Positions 25,187-33,743 of a stretch of 64,000 nucleotides of DNA are shown piece after piece (position 1 is the first letter of the stretch; the number at the start of each line of letters is the position of its first letter). The stretch covers positions 1 to 64,000 of the forward strand of contig JAEEYO010000061.1 of the NCBI GenBank assembly GCA_016288205.1. Direction: 5' to 3'. The stretch is from Treponema sp. Lineage in GTDB: Bacteria; Spirochaetota; Spirochaetia; Treponematales; Treponemataceae. The position numbers and the translations under genes are program-made. A model generated the notes under the pieces. That model made no database searches. It saw only the letters and a list, made by a program, of their open reading frames with translations, and was not told where the DNA came from.

Positions 25187-25834
25187 ATGAATAAAGTATA
25201 CAAGGCACTAAATGTTTTCCTGATTGCATATAATCTCGTCATGCTCTTTGAAATTTTGGCTGCGGTAATTGCGTCACGGCCTGATTTTATAATGCGATTT
25301 CGGCTTGGGCTCAACGGGGACAGAGTTTTCATTCAGTGGATGATTTTGTTCCTTTTGTTTTTGTTTGAGTATCTTTTTTTTCTGAGAAAAAATGTGAGCA
25401 GGAAAACACTTGTGCTTTCTGCAATCATGACGGCCTTGAATTTTTATCTCAGCTATCTTTTTCTCTTCATTCACACGCCCGACATTTTTACGGCGAGGGA
25501 CCTGGCTTTTGCGACGAAAAGGTTTTTCACCCATCTGCCGCTTTTTTATTTCGGCGAGATCCTGCTGGGACTTTCTTTTTTAGTCATTGCGAAATTGAAA
25601 AGCAAAAAGGGATTTCATGGCGCAAAGGTAAATGCGTTGATTAGCGCGGGCAGGGTGATTTTTCTGTGGCTGAGTTCTGTGCCGCTTTTGATTATGGAAG
25701 GAAGCGGGTCCTCTGTGGATGATGTAGGCAAGGCAGCCTTTGCAATCATTTTAATAAGTGCGGTATGCTTTTTGGTCAGCTTTGTGCTGGAGTTGGCAAC
25801 AGATTTTATCCTGCGCTCATACCATTTGACATAA
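25187..25834 (+). CDS. Small polytopic membrane protein, unknown function
   Basis: 215 residues with about six hydrophobic helices (near 7-27, 41-62, 68-90, 110-130, 147-167, 180-205) and short charged loops. Loops carry KKNVSRK and KLKSKKG, implying cytoplasmic sides there. No family is recognised. It follows the flavodiiron gene by 17 bases and ends before the thiamine operon promoter, so it may be co-transcribed with the former. Function unknown. Confidence 0.7.
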   Translation: MNKVYKALNVFLIAYNLVMLFEILAAVIASRPDFIMRFRLGLNGDRVFIQWMILFLLFLFEYLFFLRKNVSRKTLVLSAIMTALNFYLSYLFLFIHTPDIFTARDLAFATKRFFTHLPLFYFGEILLGLSFLVIAKLKSKKGFHGAKVNALISAGRVIFLWLSSVPLLIMEGSGSSVDDVGKAAFAIILISAVCFLVSFVLELATDFILRSYHLT

Positions 25835-25853
25835 TCTTATTTTTGTGTATAAT
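25826..25853 (+). promoter_or_regulatory. Promoter of the thiamine transport operon
   Basis: TTGACA (25826-25831), 16 bases, TATAAT (25848-25853). It lies just ahead of the TPP riboswitch; the -35 overlaps the end of the preceding gene. Confidence 0.82.
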
Positions 25854-25861
25854 GAATGACC

Positions 25862-25952
25862 ATACCGGGGTGGTGTCTTATGATGCCTGAGATTATACCC
25901 GCACGAAGTCCGCATGGATTTCGCAACCTGATCCGGACAATACCGGCGGAGG
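25862..25952 (+). promoter_or_regulatory. TPP riboswitch (THI element)
   Basis: All conserved blocks of the thiamine pyrophosphate riboswitch are present in order: ACCGGGGTG, the pyrimidine-sensing CTGAGA loop with TTATACCCGC, then ACCTGATCCGGACAATACC and GGCGGAGGAAG. The last block contains the ribosome site (GGAGG) of the thiB gene, whose ATG follows at once. TPP binding should close the P1 stem and hide the ribosome site, so control is probably at translation. Confidence 0.95.
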
Positions 25953-25956
25953 AAGT

Positions 25957-27000
25957 ATGAAACGCAATACTTTCATTTCATCAATCATTTTCATTTCATT
26001 AATTTCAGTGTTTGCAACAGTCTTTACCGGCTGCAGCAAAAAATCAGCGGACCCTCGTCTTTCAGAGGTTGTGGTCTACACTTACGACAGCTTTGCGGGT
26101 GAGTGGGGGCCTGGACCTGAGCTTTCAAAAATCTTCAAGGAAAAGACCGGCTACACAGTCAATTTTGTCTCATGCGATGATGCCGTCGCAGCTTTCACAC
26201 GCGCGGTTCTTGAAAAGGATAACGTGAAGGCCGATGTGATTATCGGAATCGATCAGAATCTTGCGCAGAGAGCAAAGGACTCCGGAATCCTTGAGGCATA
26301 CAAACCGAAAAATGCTGAGAGCATAATTTCATCCGAGGTTCAGTCTGAGCTTGGAAACGACGGACTTCTCACCGCCTATGATTTCGGACACTTCGCGCTG
26401 ATTTACGATACTGAGTCAAATGTGCCCGCACCGACATCCCTTGAGGATTTGGTGAGCGATGTATATAGAAAGAAAATCATCCTGATGGATCCCCGCACAT
26501 CAACTCCGGGACTCGGATTCGTGGCATGGACCCAGGTTGTATTCGCCGACCGCTGCGAGGATTTCTGGAAGGAGCTCAAGCCGAACATTCTTTCCATGAC
26601 ATCTGGATGGAGCGAGGGATGGGGCATGTTCCAGAACGGAGAGGCACCTCTTTGCATAAGCTATACGACAAGTCCTGCATACAATGTTGAGTACGAGAAT
26701 GACCACCGCTTTGTCACTCTGCTTTTTGATGAGGGACACGTGGAGCAGGTCGAAGGCTACGGACTTTTGAAGAACGCTCCGAATCCGAAGGGAGCAAAGG
26801 CTTTCATGGATTTCCTGATCAGCGAGGATGCACAGAACACTCTTCCGCTCACTCAGTGGATGTACCCGGTGAACTCTTCCGTCACTCTGCCCGAAAGCTA
26901 TTCAGTTGCGGCACCCCTTCCGAAAAAGACTCTTGTTACGGACAGCAAGGCGACGAACGAGGTTGCTGAAAAAATCATGGAGCAGCTGAGTTCCTGGTAA
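25957..27000 (+). CDS. thiB: Thiamine ABC transporter, substrate-binding lipoprotein
   Basis: 347 residues. The N-terminus is a lipoprotein signal peptide ending in the lipobox FTGC near residue 26, so the protein is anchored to a membrane on the periplasmic side. The mature part is a type II periplasmic binding protein: VVVYTYDSFAGEWGPG, DAVAAFTRAVLEKDNVKADVIIGID, TSTPGLGFVAWTQ, SYTTSPAYNVEYEN, the pattern of ThiB/TbpA, which captures thiamine and its phosphates. It lies directly after a TPP riboswitch and before the permease and ATPase genes. Confidence 0.94.
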   Translation: MKRNTFISSIIFISLISVFATVFTGCSKKSADPRLSEVVVYTYDSFAGEWGPGPELSKIFKEKTGYTVNFVSCDDAVAAFTRAVLEKDNVKADVIIGIDQNLAQRAKDSGILEAYKPKNAESIISSEVQSELGNDGLLTAYDFGHFALIYDTESNVPAPTSLEDLVSDVYRKKIILMDPRTSTPGLGFVAWTQVVFADRCEDFWKELKPNILSMTSGWSEGWGMFQNGEAPLCISYTTSPAYNVEYENDHRFVTLLFDEGHVEQVEGYGLLKNAPNPKGAKAFMDFLISEDAQNTLPLTQWMYPVNSSVTLPESYSVAAPLPKKTLVTDSKATNEVAEKIMEQLSSW

Positions 27001-27004
27001 AAAC

Positions 27005-28645
27005 GTGGAAGCCACAGGAAATCGCAAGCTGATATTCACATTGCTCGCGGCATTCGGACTCCTTTGTTTTTTACTTTCCGCCGCAGCATTTCTCATCCCA
27101 TATTTAAAGGCGGTCTCTCCTGCTTTTGAAGGAAACGGGGGAGGACCAATCCCGCAGATCCTACGCATAACGGCATACACATTTGAAGAAGCGATTCTCT
27201 CAACCGCACTCGCAGCCCTCATCGGAATTCCCGCAGCGTATTTTGTCTCCAAAAAAAGATTTTTCGGACGCAGCCTCTTGCGCTCCCTTGGTGCGGTTCC
27301 TCTCTGCATTCCCCCGCTGATTGTCGCACTTGCCTACATCTCAACTTTCGGCATGAACGGAATCTTCAACAGAATCCTCATGAAAATCTTTTCGCTGAAG
27401 GAAGCTCCCTTTCCATATTTGTATTCCTTCGCGGGAGTCGTCCTCACCCAGGGATTTTACAATTTCCCGCTCGTGATGATAAGCGTTACCGACAGATGGA
27501 GCACAGTGGATAAATCCCAGGAAAATGCCGCGCGTCTTTTGGGAGCCTCTTCACCAAGGATTTTTTTTACCATAACTCTCCGTCAGATTGCACCCGCCAT
27601 AATCTCCGGCTGCATCCCTGTTTTCATTTTCTGTTTTTTTTCATTTATGATTGTCCTCCTTTTCGGCTCGGTCGGCGGAACAACACTGGAGCTTGCAATC
27701 TACCACGCGGGAAGAATCGAGCTGGATTTTCAGAAGGCCGCGTTTCTCTCCCTGCTTGAGACATTATCCGTTTTGATTTTGCTTTCGCTCTGGGAGTACG
27801 CCGGAAAAAAAAGCGAGCACAACGATTCCGTGAGCCTTGAAAAAAATTATGCCGTAAAAAATTTCTCACGCAAGGAATTCGTTTTTTTCATCATGCTGAT
27901 TTTTTTAATCGCCGTGTTTTTCCTTCTTCCGCTTCTTTCGGTTTTTGTCTCATCCTTTGTCTCAAAAAAAGGTGCGCTTACCCTTGTCACATGGAAAAGT
28001 CTTTTTTCCGCACGTGGATTTTTTACTGCTCTCAGAAACACTTTGGTCTGTGCTTTTTTTACAGCCACGCTTTGTACCGCAACAGGATTTTTCTATTCAT
28101 CGTTTTTAAGATTTTCTCCCCTCAGAAAAAATGTCCTCGCACGGCTTATTCCCATTCTTCCTGCCGCAGTCTCATCCGTCACAATCGGAATCGGAATGCG
28201 GGCTGCTTTTCCCCATGGCACTTTCCTCATGCTGATTGCATCCCAGACGGCTCTCTCATGGCCCTTTGCTTACAGGCAGATTCATCCCCATGTTTGCGCG
28301 GTTCCCGGAAATGTAATTGACAGCGCGAGACTTTTTTCAAGCAATCCCCTGGACGCAATTTTCAGGATTGTGCTTCCTTACTCAAGACGGGGAATCCTGA
28401 GCGCGTTCGGACTTTCCTTTGCCATAAGCTGCGGAGATGCGACTCTTCCCCTTGTGCTCGGAGTGCATGGGTTCGACACGCTCTCTCTTTTTACATACAG
28501 GCTTGCCGGTGCATACAGGTTCTCTCAGGCTTCGGCTTCGGGACTTCTTCTGGGAGTCTTGTGCTCGCTGGTTTTCGCATTGTCAAAAATCAATTTTAAA
28601 AATAGAAGAAAATCCTCGGATACCACCAGGGGGCATTTGGAATGA
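27005..28645 (+). CDS. thiP: Thiamine ABC transporter, permease
   Basis: 546 residues, a fused double permease of about twelve helices, as in ThiP. Each half has a binding-protein-dependent transport loop: ARLLGASSPRIFFTITLRQIAPA in the first and ARLFSSNPLDAIFRIVLPYSRRG in the second, which contact the ATPase. The start is a GTG four bases after the thiB stop; no strong ribosome site, so coupling to thiB is likely. It carries thiamine across the inner membrane. It overlaps thiQ by four bases (ATGA). Confidence 0.92.
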   Translation: MEATGNRKLIFTLLAAFGLLCFLLSAAAFLIPYLKAVSPAFEGNGGGPIPQILRITAYTFEEAILSTALAALIGIPAAYFVSKKRFFGRSLLRSLGAVPLCIPPLIVALAYISTFGMNGIFNRILMKIFSLKEAPFPYLYSFAGVVLTQGFYNFPLVMISVTDRWSTVDKSQENAARLLGASSPRIFFTITLRQIAPAIISGCIPVFIFCFFSFMIVLLFGSVGGTTLELAIYHAGRIELDFQKAAFLSLLETLSVLILLSLWEYAGKKSEHNDSVSLEKNYAVKNFSRKEFVFFIMLIFLIAVFFLLPLLSVFVSSFVSKKGALTLVTWKSLFSARGFFTALRNTLVCAFFTATLCTATGFFYSSFLRFSPLRKNVLARLIPILPAAVSSVTIGIGMRAAFPHGTFLMLIASQTALSWPFAYRQIHPHVCAVPGNVIDSARLFSSNPLDAIFRIVLPYSRRGILSAFGLSFAISCGDATLPLVLGVHGFDTLSLFTYRLAGAYRFSQASASGLLLGVLCSLVFALSKINFKNRRKSSDTTRGHLE

Positions 28646-29328
28646 GTTTTTTTGAATGCAGGGAGATAAAAAGACGCTTCGGAAATTTTCTGCTCGACAT
28701 TTCTTTTTCCGTTGACCGTGGAGATTTTTATTGCATCACCGGAAAATCTGGAAGCGGAAAATCAACTTTGCTCAGTGTGATTGCGGGACTCATCCCTCCG
28801 GCAAAATCAGATTCGGGCAGAATATTCCTTGGTGAAAGAGAGATAACGGATCTGCCGCCGGGAAAAAGGGAAATCGGGATGGTTTTCCAGCAGCCGTCGC
28901 TTTTTCTTAACATGAGCGTGCTTGACAATGTTGCATACGGGCTTGTGTGCCGCGGAATTAAAAAAAAGGATGCCCGGATTCAGGCGGAGGAATTCCTTGA
29001 GCCGTTCGGACTTTCCCATCTTCTGCATGAGTCTGCGGAGACCGTGAGCGGGGGAGAGGCACAGAGAATTGCACTTGCACGCACTCTGATTGTACGCCCC
29101 AAGCTGATTCTTCTTGATGAGCCGATGAGCGCGCTGGATGCCCCCCTCAGAAAAAAGATGGGCGAGGAAATCCTTTCGCTCAAAGAAAAATTTGACTTTA
29201 CCGCCCTTATGGTGACTCACGACATTGATGAGGCTAAGCGGCTTTCCACCAAGGTCATGGTCATGGGGGAGGGAAGAAAAAAATGGGAAGGTCTCCCGCA
29301 GGATTTTGACGAGTCAAGACTTTTATAA
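28642..29328 (+). CDS. thiQ: Thiamine ABC transporter, ATP-binding protein
   Basis: 228 residues with the complete ABC ATPase set: Walker A GKSGSGKST, Q-loop MVFQQPSLF, signature VSGGEAQRIALARTL, Walker B LILLDEPMSALD and the switch His in MVTHD. The two-subunit use (one fused permease plus a dimer of this protein) matches ThiBPQ. The ATG lies in an ATGA overlap with thiP. It closes the operon; a possible terminator follows. Confidence 0.93.
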   Translation: MSFFECREIKRRFGNFLLDISFSVDRGDFYCITGKSGSGKSTLLSVIAGLIPPAKSDSGRIFLGEREITDLPPGKREIGMVFQQPSLFLNMSVLDNVAYGLVCRGIKKKDARIQAEEFLEPFGLSHLLHESAETVSGGEAQRIALARTLIVRPKLILLDEPMSALDAPLRKKMGEEILSLKEKFDFTALMVTHDIDEAKRLSTKVMVMGEGRKKWEGLPQDFDESRLL

Positions 29329-29360
29329 AAAAAATCTTGCCGAAAAGACGGATTTTTATT
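29329..29360 (+). terminator. Possible terminator after thiQ
   Basis: AAAAATC and GATTTTT can pair around CTTGCCGAAAAGACG, followed by TATTATC. The stem is AT-rich with an internal loop, so termination would be weak. The same bases may also serve the hslV promoter. Confidence 0.4.
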
Positions 29361-29414
29361 ATCTTATAGAAAAGGCGTTTTTAAAGCCGTTTTGAGATTG
29401 ACAGGAGTTTATTG

Positions 29415-29957
29415 ATGTCTGAGAATGTTAAAATCAGGAGCACCACCGTGGTGGCCGTGAAGAGAAACGGTCATGTGGCGATGGCCGGAGACGGTCAGGT
29501 AACGGCTGGAAATACGGTGGTCAAGGGTAATGCCCGGAAAGTGCGCAGGATATATGATGGAAAGGTTCTTACGGGATTCGCAGGTTCCGTTGCCGATGCC
29601 TTTACTCTTTTTGATAAATTTGAGGAAAAGCTCAAGGAATACAACGGTGATTTGACCCGTTCCGCTGTGGAGCTTGCAAAACTCTGGCGCACGGAAAGAT
29701 CCATGAGCAAACTCGATGCCATGCTGCTCGTTGCCGACAAAAACAAAATCCTCCTTGTTTCAGGGGACGGAAATGTGATTGAGCCTGAGAATGACATAAT
29801 CGCAATCGGTTCGGGCGGAAACTATGCTTATGCGGCGGCCCTTGCATATATGGAATCCAGCGAATACAGCGCAAAGGAAATCGCGGAAAAGTCGCTTGCC
29901 ATTGCAGGTCAGATTTGCATTTACACCAACGACCACGTTACTGTAGAGGAGATATAA
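29415..29957 (+). CDS. hslV: ATP-dependent protease HslUV, peptidase subunit
   Basis: 180 residues from the ATG at 29415, with AGGAG 7 bases upstream; a TTG one codon earlier is not needed. HslV is a proteasome-like N-terminal threonine hydrolase. The mature start is the [21 protein letters not shown] block, so about nine residues are removed to expose the catalytic Thr10. Other family landmarks are [33 protein letters not shown] and [13 protein letters not shown]. It forms a double hexamer capped by HslU. The two genes lie seven bases apart. Confidence 0.96.
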   Translation: MSENVKIRSTTVVAVKRNGHVAMAGDGQVTAGNTVVKGNARKVRRIYDGKVLTGFAGSVADAFTLFDKFEEKLKEYNGDLTRSAVELAKLWRTERSMSKLDAMLLVADKNKILLVSGDGNVIEPENDIIAIGSGGNYAYAAALAYMESSEYSAKEIAEKSLAIAGQICIYTNDHVTVEEI

Positions 29958-29963
29958 TTTATT

Positions 29964-31526
29964 ATGGAAGAAATTGCCACCCAGAATCCGGCCGGGGAAA
30001 AATCCGTGCAGAAGGGACCTGAAGGTCTCACCCCCCGCGAGATTGTTGCAAGGCTCGACAATTACATAATCGGACAGAACAAGGCCAAGCGTTTTGTCGC
30101 GGTCGCTTTGAGGAACAGGCAGAGAAGAATCAAGCTGCCAGAGGAAATCCGTGATGAGGTCGCACCCAAAAACATTCTGATGATAGGACCCACCGGTGTC
30201 GGAAAAACGGAGATTGCGCGTCGTCTTGCAAAACTCTGCGGCGCACCATTTTTGAAGGTTGAGGCCACAAAATACACCGAGGTCGGTTACGTGGGACGTG
30301 ACGTTGAGAGCATGGTCCGTGATCTGATGGCAGTGGGCTACAACATGGTAAAGGCGGAGACTCAGGAGACCCTGCGTGCAAAAGCCGAGCCCATGGTTGA
30401 GGATGCGCTCCTTGATTTGCTGCTCCCGGGAAGTACGGGCAAAAAGAGCAAAAAGACCACGACTCCCGCAAAGCCCAACGTGCAGATTCTCGGAAACATT
30501 TTCGGTGAAAGCGCGCCGGTTCAGGGAAGCGTAATCAGGATAGATGTTCCAAAGGAAGGAATCCCTGTGGGAGACGCTGCGGATGAGCTTGAGAATGCTG
30601 CTGAGGACGATAAGGCGAAAAACGAGGAGCCGGTCATTGAGATGAGCGGAACCAGGGAAAAATTCCGCCAGATGCTCCGTGACGGAAAACTTGAGGACCG
30701 CATGGTGGACGTTGTGGTTCATCATCAGCCCAGGTTCGGAATGGAGATGCTGAGCGGAGGAAATCCAGCTGACTTTGAGGAAGGAATCGCCGGATTGCAG
30801 GAAATGTTCACCGGTGGACGCGTGCATAAAAAGAACGTGACGGTAAGGGAAGCAAGGCTCATTCTGATGGAGGAGACCCTTGACCGAATCACCGACAGCG
30901 ACAAGGTTGCGGATGAGGCGAAGCGCCGTGTTGAGCAGAGCGGAATCATCTTCATCGACGAGATTGACAAGATTGCGACAAAGGGCGGTGAGGGCGACAG
31001 ACAGGCAGTAAGCCGCGAGGGAGTTCAGAGGGACATCCTTCCGATCGTGGAGGGAAGCAACGTGAACACAAAATGGGGAGTCGTGAACACAACCCACATC
31101 CTTTTCATCGGTGCCGGTGCTTTCAGTGTCTCTGCTCCAAGTGATTTGATTCCTGAGCTGCAGGGTCGTTTCCCGCTTCGTGTCGAGCTTGAGGCTTTGA
31201 GCAAGGATGATTTCCGTCGCATTTTGACCGAGCCGAAAAACGCGCTCATCAAACAGTACGAGGCCCTTCTTAATACCGAGGGAGTCACATTGAAATTCAG
31301 CGATGACGCGGTGGACCGCATGGCCTTCATTGCCGAGGACGTAAACTCTCACGCGGAGAACATCGGTGCAAGACGACTTCACACGATTATGGAGACCGTG
31401 CTTGAGGACCTGAGTTTTTCCGCCGACGAGCATAGTGGAGAAACAATCGTGATCGACAGCGCTTATGTGGACGAAAGACTCAAGGGCGTAATGCAGAATC
31501 AGAATCTGGAAAGATACATTCTCTAG
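29964..31526 (+). CDS. hslU: ATP-dependent protease HslUV, ATPase subunit
   Basis: 520 residues, longer than the about 440 of E. coli because the inserted I domain (roughly 115-330) is expanded, with a Lys/Thr-rich stretch near 155-165 and an acidic one near 200-215. It has the start [21 protein letters not shown], Walker [15 protein letters not shown], the pore-loop region [12 protein letters not shown], Walker [11 protein letters not shown], and sensor-2 [18 protein letters not shown]. The C-terminus ends LERYIL, used to dock into HslV. It unfolds substrates and feeds them to HslV. Confidence 0.96.
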   Translation: MEEIATQNPAGEKSVQKGPEGLTPREIVARLDNYIIGQNKAKRFVAVALRNRQRRIKLPEEIRDEVAPKNILMIGPTGVGKTEIARRLAKLCGAPFLKVEATKYTEVGYVGRDVESMVRDLMAVGYNMVKAETQETLRAKAEPMVEDALLDLLLPGSTGKKSKKTTTPAKPNVQILGNIFGESAPVQGSVIRIDVPKEGIPVGDAADELENAAEDDKAKNEEPVIEMSGTREKFRQMLRDGKLEDRMVDVVVHHQPRFGMEMLSGGNPADFEEGIAGLQEMFTGGRVHKKNVTVREARLILMEETLDRITDSDKVADEAKRRVEQSGIIFIDEIDKIATKGGEGDRQAVSREGVQRDILPIVEGSNVNTKWGVVNTTHILFIGAGAFSVSAPSDLIPELQGRFPLRVELEALSKDDFRRILTEPKNALIKQYEALLNTEGVTLKFSDDAVDRMAFIAEDVNSHAENIGARRLHTIMETVLEDLSFSADEHSGETIVIDSAYVDERLKGVMQNQNLERYIL

Positions 31527-31532
31527 GCTGAT

Positions 31533-31913
31533 ATGGATAAGGAAACTCTGCGTCTAAGGGCTCACCACGGACTTTGCATCAGGTATTTTACGGGGCATGG
31601 CTACTCGGAGGATTTTGTGCAGAATATGTACTCGGTCATTGGTATGCTCAATGCCGGGTGCGATGTCCGTATTGTTTCGGGACCTGATGATTTGTGCGCC
31701 CACTGTCCCAATCTCGCGGATGGTCGGTGCACCAGCCAGGACAAGGTTCTGGATTATGACTCAAAGGTCCTCGCAGCCTGTTCCCTTTCGGAAGGAATGA
31801 CAGTCAGCTGGAAAAAGTGGCAGTCCCTGGTGGATGAAAAAATCATGGCAGCGGGTCTCTTCGACAAAATCTGCGGCGACTGCCAGTGGAAGGATTTGTG
31901 CCATAAGGACTGA
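31533..31913 (+). CDS. DUF1284 family protein, probable Fe-S protein
   Basis: 126 residues. It begins LRLRAHHGLCIRYFTGHGYS and contains CAHCPNLADGRC and, near the end, CGDCQWKDLC. This is the DUF1284 pattern, with Cys pairs placed as in Fe-S proteins. The role is not established; metal binding follows from the cysteines. It starts six bases after hslU, so it belongs to the hslVU operon. A short CCTC/GAGG hairpin with CTTTT follows at about 31920-31939. Confidence 0.75.
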   Translation: MDKETLRLRAHHGLCIRYFTGHGYSEDFVQNMYSVIGMLNAGCDVRIVSGPDDLCAHCPNLADGRCTSQDKVLDYDSKVLAACSLSEGMTVSWKKWQSLVDEKIMAAGLFDKICGDCQWKDLCHKD

Positions 31914-31990
31914 TATGACCTCGGTTCGCTGAGGCTTTTAGGAAAAAGGCAGTAGAAACTTTTGTTAAAACAGGATATAATATATTCGTT

Positions 31991-32137
31991 ATGTTGGCAC
32001 ACCCTTTTATAAAATGGGTTGGCGGGAAAAGCCAGCTCTTGGATGAAATAAGAACAAGGTATCCCAATCGCATTGAAAAATACTGCGAGCCGTTTGTTGG
32101 CGGTGGCGCAGTGTTGTTTGATGTTTTGCAATGGTAA
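31991..32137 (+). pseudogene. N-terminal fragment of a Dam-family adenine methyltransferase
   Basis: 48 codons: [17 protein letters not shown] and [15 protein letters not shown] are the first two conserved blocks of DpnM/Dam-type (alpha-class) DNA adenine methyltransferases, including the FxGGG S-adenosylmethionine loop. Reading then stops at TAA (32135-32137) where about 230 residues, including the DPPY catalytic motif, should follow. The break coincides with the start of the next gene (ATG at 32131), so a deletion has fused the two. The fragment cannot methylate DNA. TATAAT lies nine bases before the ATG. Confidence 0.85.
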
Positions 32138-32889
32138 AAGAGATGAATCAAAAAGAAGCCGTTATACAAACATTAGAGAAATTGGGCGGAATAGCAACAC
32201 TTGGTCAATTAAATCAAGAGGTGTTCAAAATAAAGGATTGTGAGTGGAAAACAAAAACTCCATTTGCTTCCATTCGTCGAATTGTTCAGGAACACGAGGA
32301 AATATATAAAATAAAGCCTGGACTGTGGGCTTTGAAATCTCATAAAAAAGAATTGGAGCAACGAGGAATTATAGTTGAGACAGAGAAGAATAAGAACTCC
32401 AAGGAAGTAAAAGAGTTTAATCATTCTTATTATCAGGGATTACTTTTGACAATTGGAAATCTCCTCCATTATGGTACATTTGTACCAAATCAAGATAAAA
32501 ATAAATTTTTTGCAAATGAAAAACTTGGGGATATGAGGACAATACAGAATATTCCAAATTATTCATTTGATAATTTTGTTTCAAGAAGTTCAACGATAGA
32601 TGTGATTTGGTTTAATGAAAGAAATATGCCTGATTCTTTTTTTGAGGTTGAACATTCAACAGACATCCAAAATTCTCTGATGAAATTTTATGATTTACAA
32701 GATTTTTATACGCGCATGTTTATTGTTGCAGATGAACGACGGCATGAAGAATATAATAAGAAGTTAGATTATTCTTCTTTTGCAAAAATGAAAAATGATA
32801 AACGCGTAGAATTTCTTAGTTATGATGAATTAGAGCGGCAATATCGACAAACGATTGAATTGCAAAATATTCACACGCTTATAATCTGA
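32131..32889 (+). CDS. Winged-helix protein with nuclease-like C-terminal domain
   Basis: 252 residues. An N-terminal winged helix (about 5-70: [20 protein letters not shown], then [17 protein letters not shown] and KPGLWAL) is followed by a domain with [28 protein letters not shown] and FIVADERR. The D-x(n)-ExE pattern resembles a variant PD-(D/E)XK nuclease active site. Proteins with this pairing are found in restriction loci. It overlaps the broken methyltransferase fragment and lies before a DpnD-like gene. The sequence is markedly more AT-rich than the flanks, pointing to transfer. The start is uncertain (32131 or 32143), with only AAGAG near the second. Cleavage activity and specificity are unproven. 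Confidence 0.65.
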   Translation: MVKEMNQKEAVIQTLEKLGGIATLGQLNQEVFKIKDCEWKTKTPFASIRRIVQEHEEIYKIKPGLWALKSHKKELEQRGIIVETEKNKNSKEVKEFNHSYYQGLLLTIGNLLHYGTFVPNQDKNKFFANEKLGDMRTIQNIPNYSFDNFVSRSSTIDVIWFNERNMPDSFFEVEHSTDIQNSLMKFYDLQDFYTRMFIVADERRHEEYNKKLDYSSFAKMKNDKRVEFLSYDELERQYRQTIELQNIHTLII

Positions 32890-32928
32890 CTTCTTGATTT
32901 TTTTTCCAAATTGATCAATAGTTTTCTT

Positions 32929-33132
32929 ATGAAGAGATATGAAGTAATAATAGAAGAAACCGTTGATGAAACTTTTTCATTTGAAGTTCCTGACAATGTT
33001 GACATTTATGAATATGTCAAAGCCAAATATTACAATGAAGAAATTGTACTTGAGCCAGGAGAGTGTCAATTTAGGCAAATGAAAATCTATGATTTATCTG
33101 ACAACTCATGTACTGATTGGCAAGAATTTTAA
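32929..33132 (+). CDS. DpnD/PcfM-like small protein
   Basis: 67 residues from ATG 32929: KRYEVIIEETVDETFSFEV, then EYVKAKYYNEEIVLEPGEC. The strand pattern and the YYNEEIVL core resemble the DpnD/PcfM family, small proteins found in the DpnI restriction cassette and on plasmids. The function of the family is unknown. Here it lies between the nuclease-like gene and a truncated methyltransferase, which supports reading the whole stretch as a restriction-modification island. It ends in TAA immediately followed, in the same frame, by the methyltransferase remnant. Confidence 0.55.
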   Translation: MKRYEVIIEETVDETFSFEVPDNVDIYEYVKAKYYNEEIVLEPGECQFRQMKIYDLSDNSCTDWQEF

Positions 33133-33660
33133 TTGGGGTGCTGCGGTATCTCCTCGCAGAAGAAGCAACGGAAAACCAAAGGTTTGAAGCTAGGGGAAGT
33201 TTCTCCCTTTTCTTTGGACGATAAAAAATTTGCGCACTATTATAATTATGAGCTTATGAAAGAAATCAACGGCGGAACTCAGATGCGTGATTTGTGGAGT
33301 CTACCTGCGATTGCGAAATGGGAAAAATCATGTGGAAAGCATCCCACACAAAAGCCATTGCCTTTGCTCGCTCGAATCATTTTGGCATCAACAAAAGAAA
33401 ACGCATGGATATTGGATCCATTCACAGGAAGTTCCACGACGGGAATTGCCGCGAATTTACTGAACCGGAGATTTTTGGGATTGGAAAAAGAAAAAGAGTT
33501 CTTGGAAATCTCTAGAAAACGACGGGAAGAAATTGACGACATAAAAAAGAGATTTGAGTATCGGGAGAAAATATTCAAATATTCGGACAAACCTTTGAAA
33601 GAAATTCTGGAAGTACAAACAGAAGAACCTTATTTCGGAATCGATTTACCGATTGAGTAG
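33133..33660 (+). pseudogene. C-terminal part of a beta-class N4/N6 DNA methyltransferase
   Basis: About 175 codons open in frame after the preceding stop, starting at TTG with no clear ribosome site. Recognisable are QMRDLWSLPAIAKWE, GKHPTQKPLPLLARIILAST and ILDPFTGSSTTGIAANLLNRRFLGLE, which are the C-terminal substrate and S-adenosylmethionine blocks of beta-class enzymes. The N-terminal part with the catalytic (D/S)PP(Y/F) motif is missing, so it is presumably inactive. The usual G of GSGTT is replaced by S (GSSTT). It is AT-rich like the rest of the island. Confidence 0.82.
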
Positions 33661-33743
33661 GGCATAACAATAAGTTCGAAGTCAACAAAACCGTTGAGAC
33701 GGCTTACAGTTATGCCTATTGATTCCTTGGCAACTCCTACTTT

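Noticed and set aside
24309-25229. Antisense frame of 306 codons opposite the flavodiiron gene
   Set aside because: No recognisable domain; the opposite strand encodes a complete flavodiiron protein.
29760-31433. Long antisense reading frame of 557 codons opposite hslV/hslU
   Set aside because: It is a shadow of hslU codon bias. hslV and hslU have complete conserved motifs on the plus strand, and the antisense product shows no family and no ribosome site.
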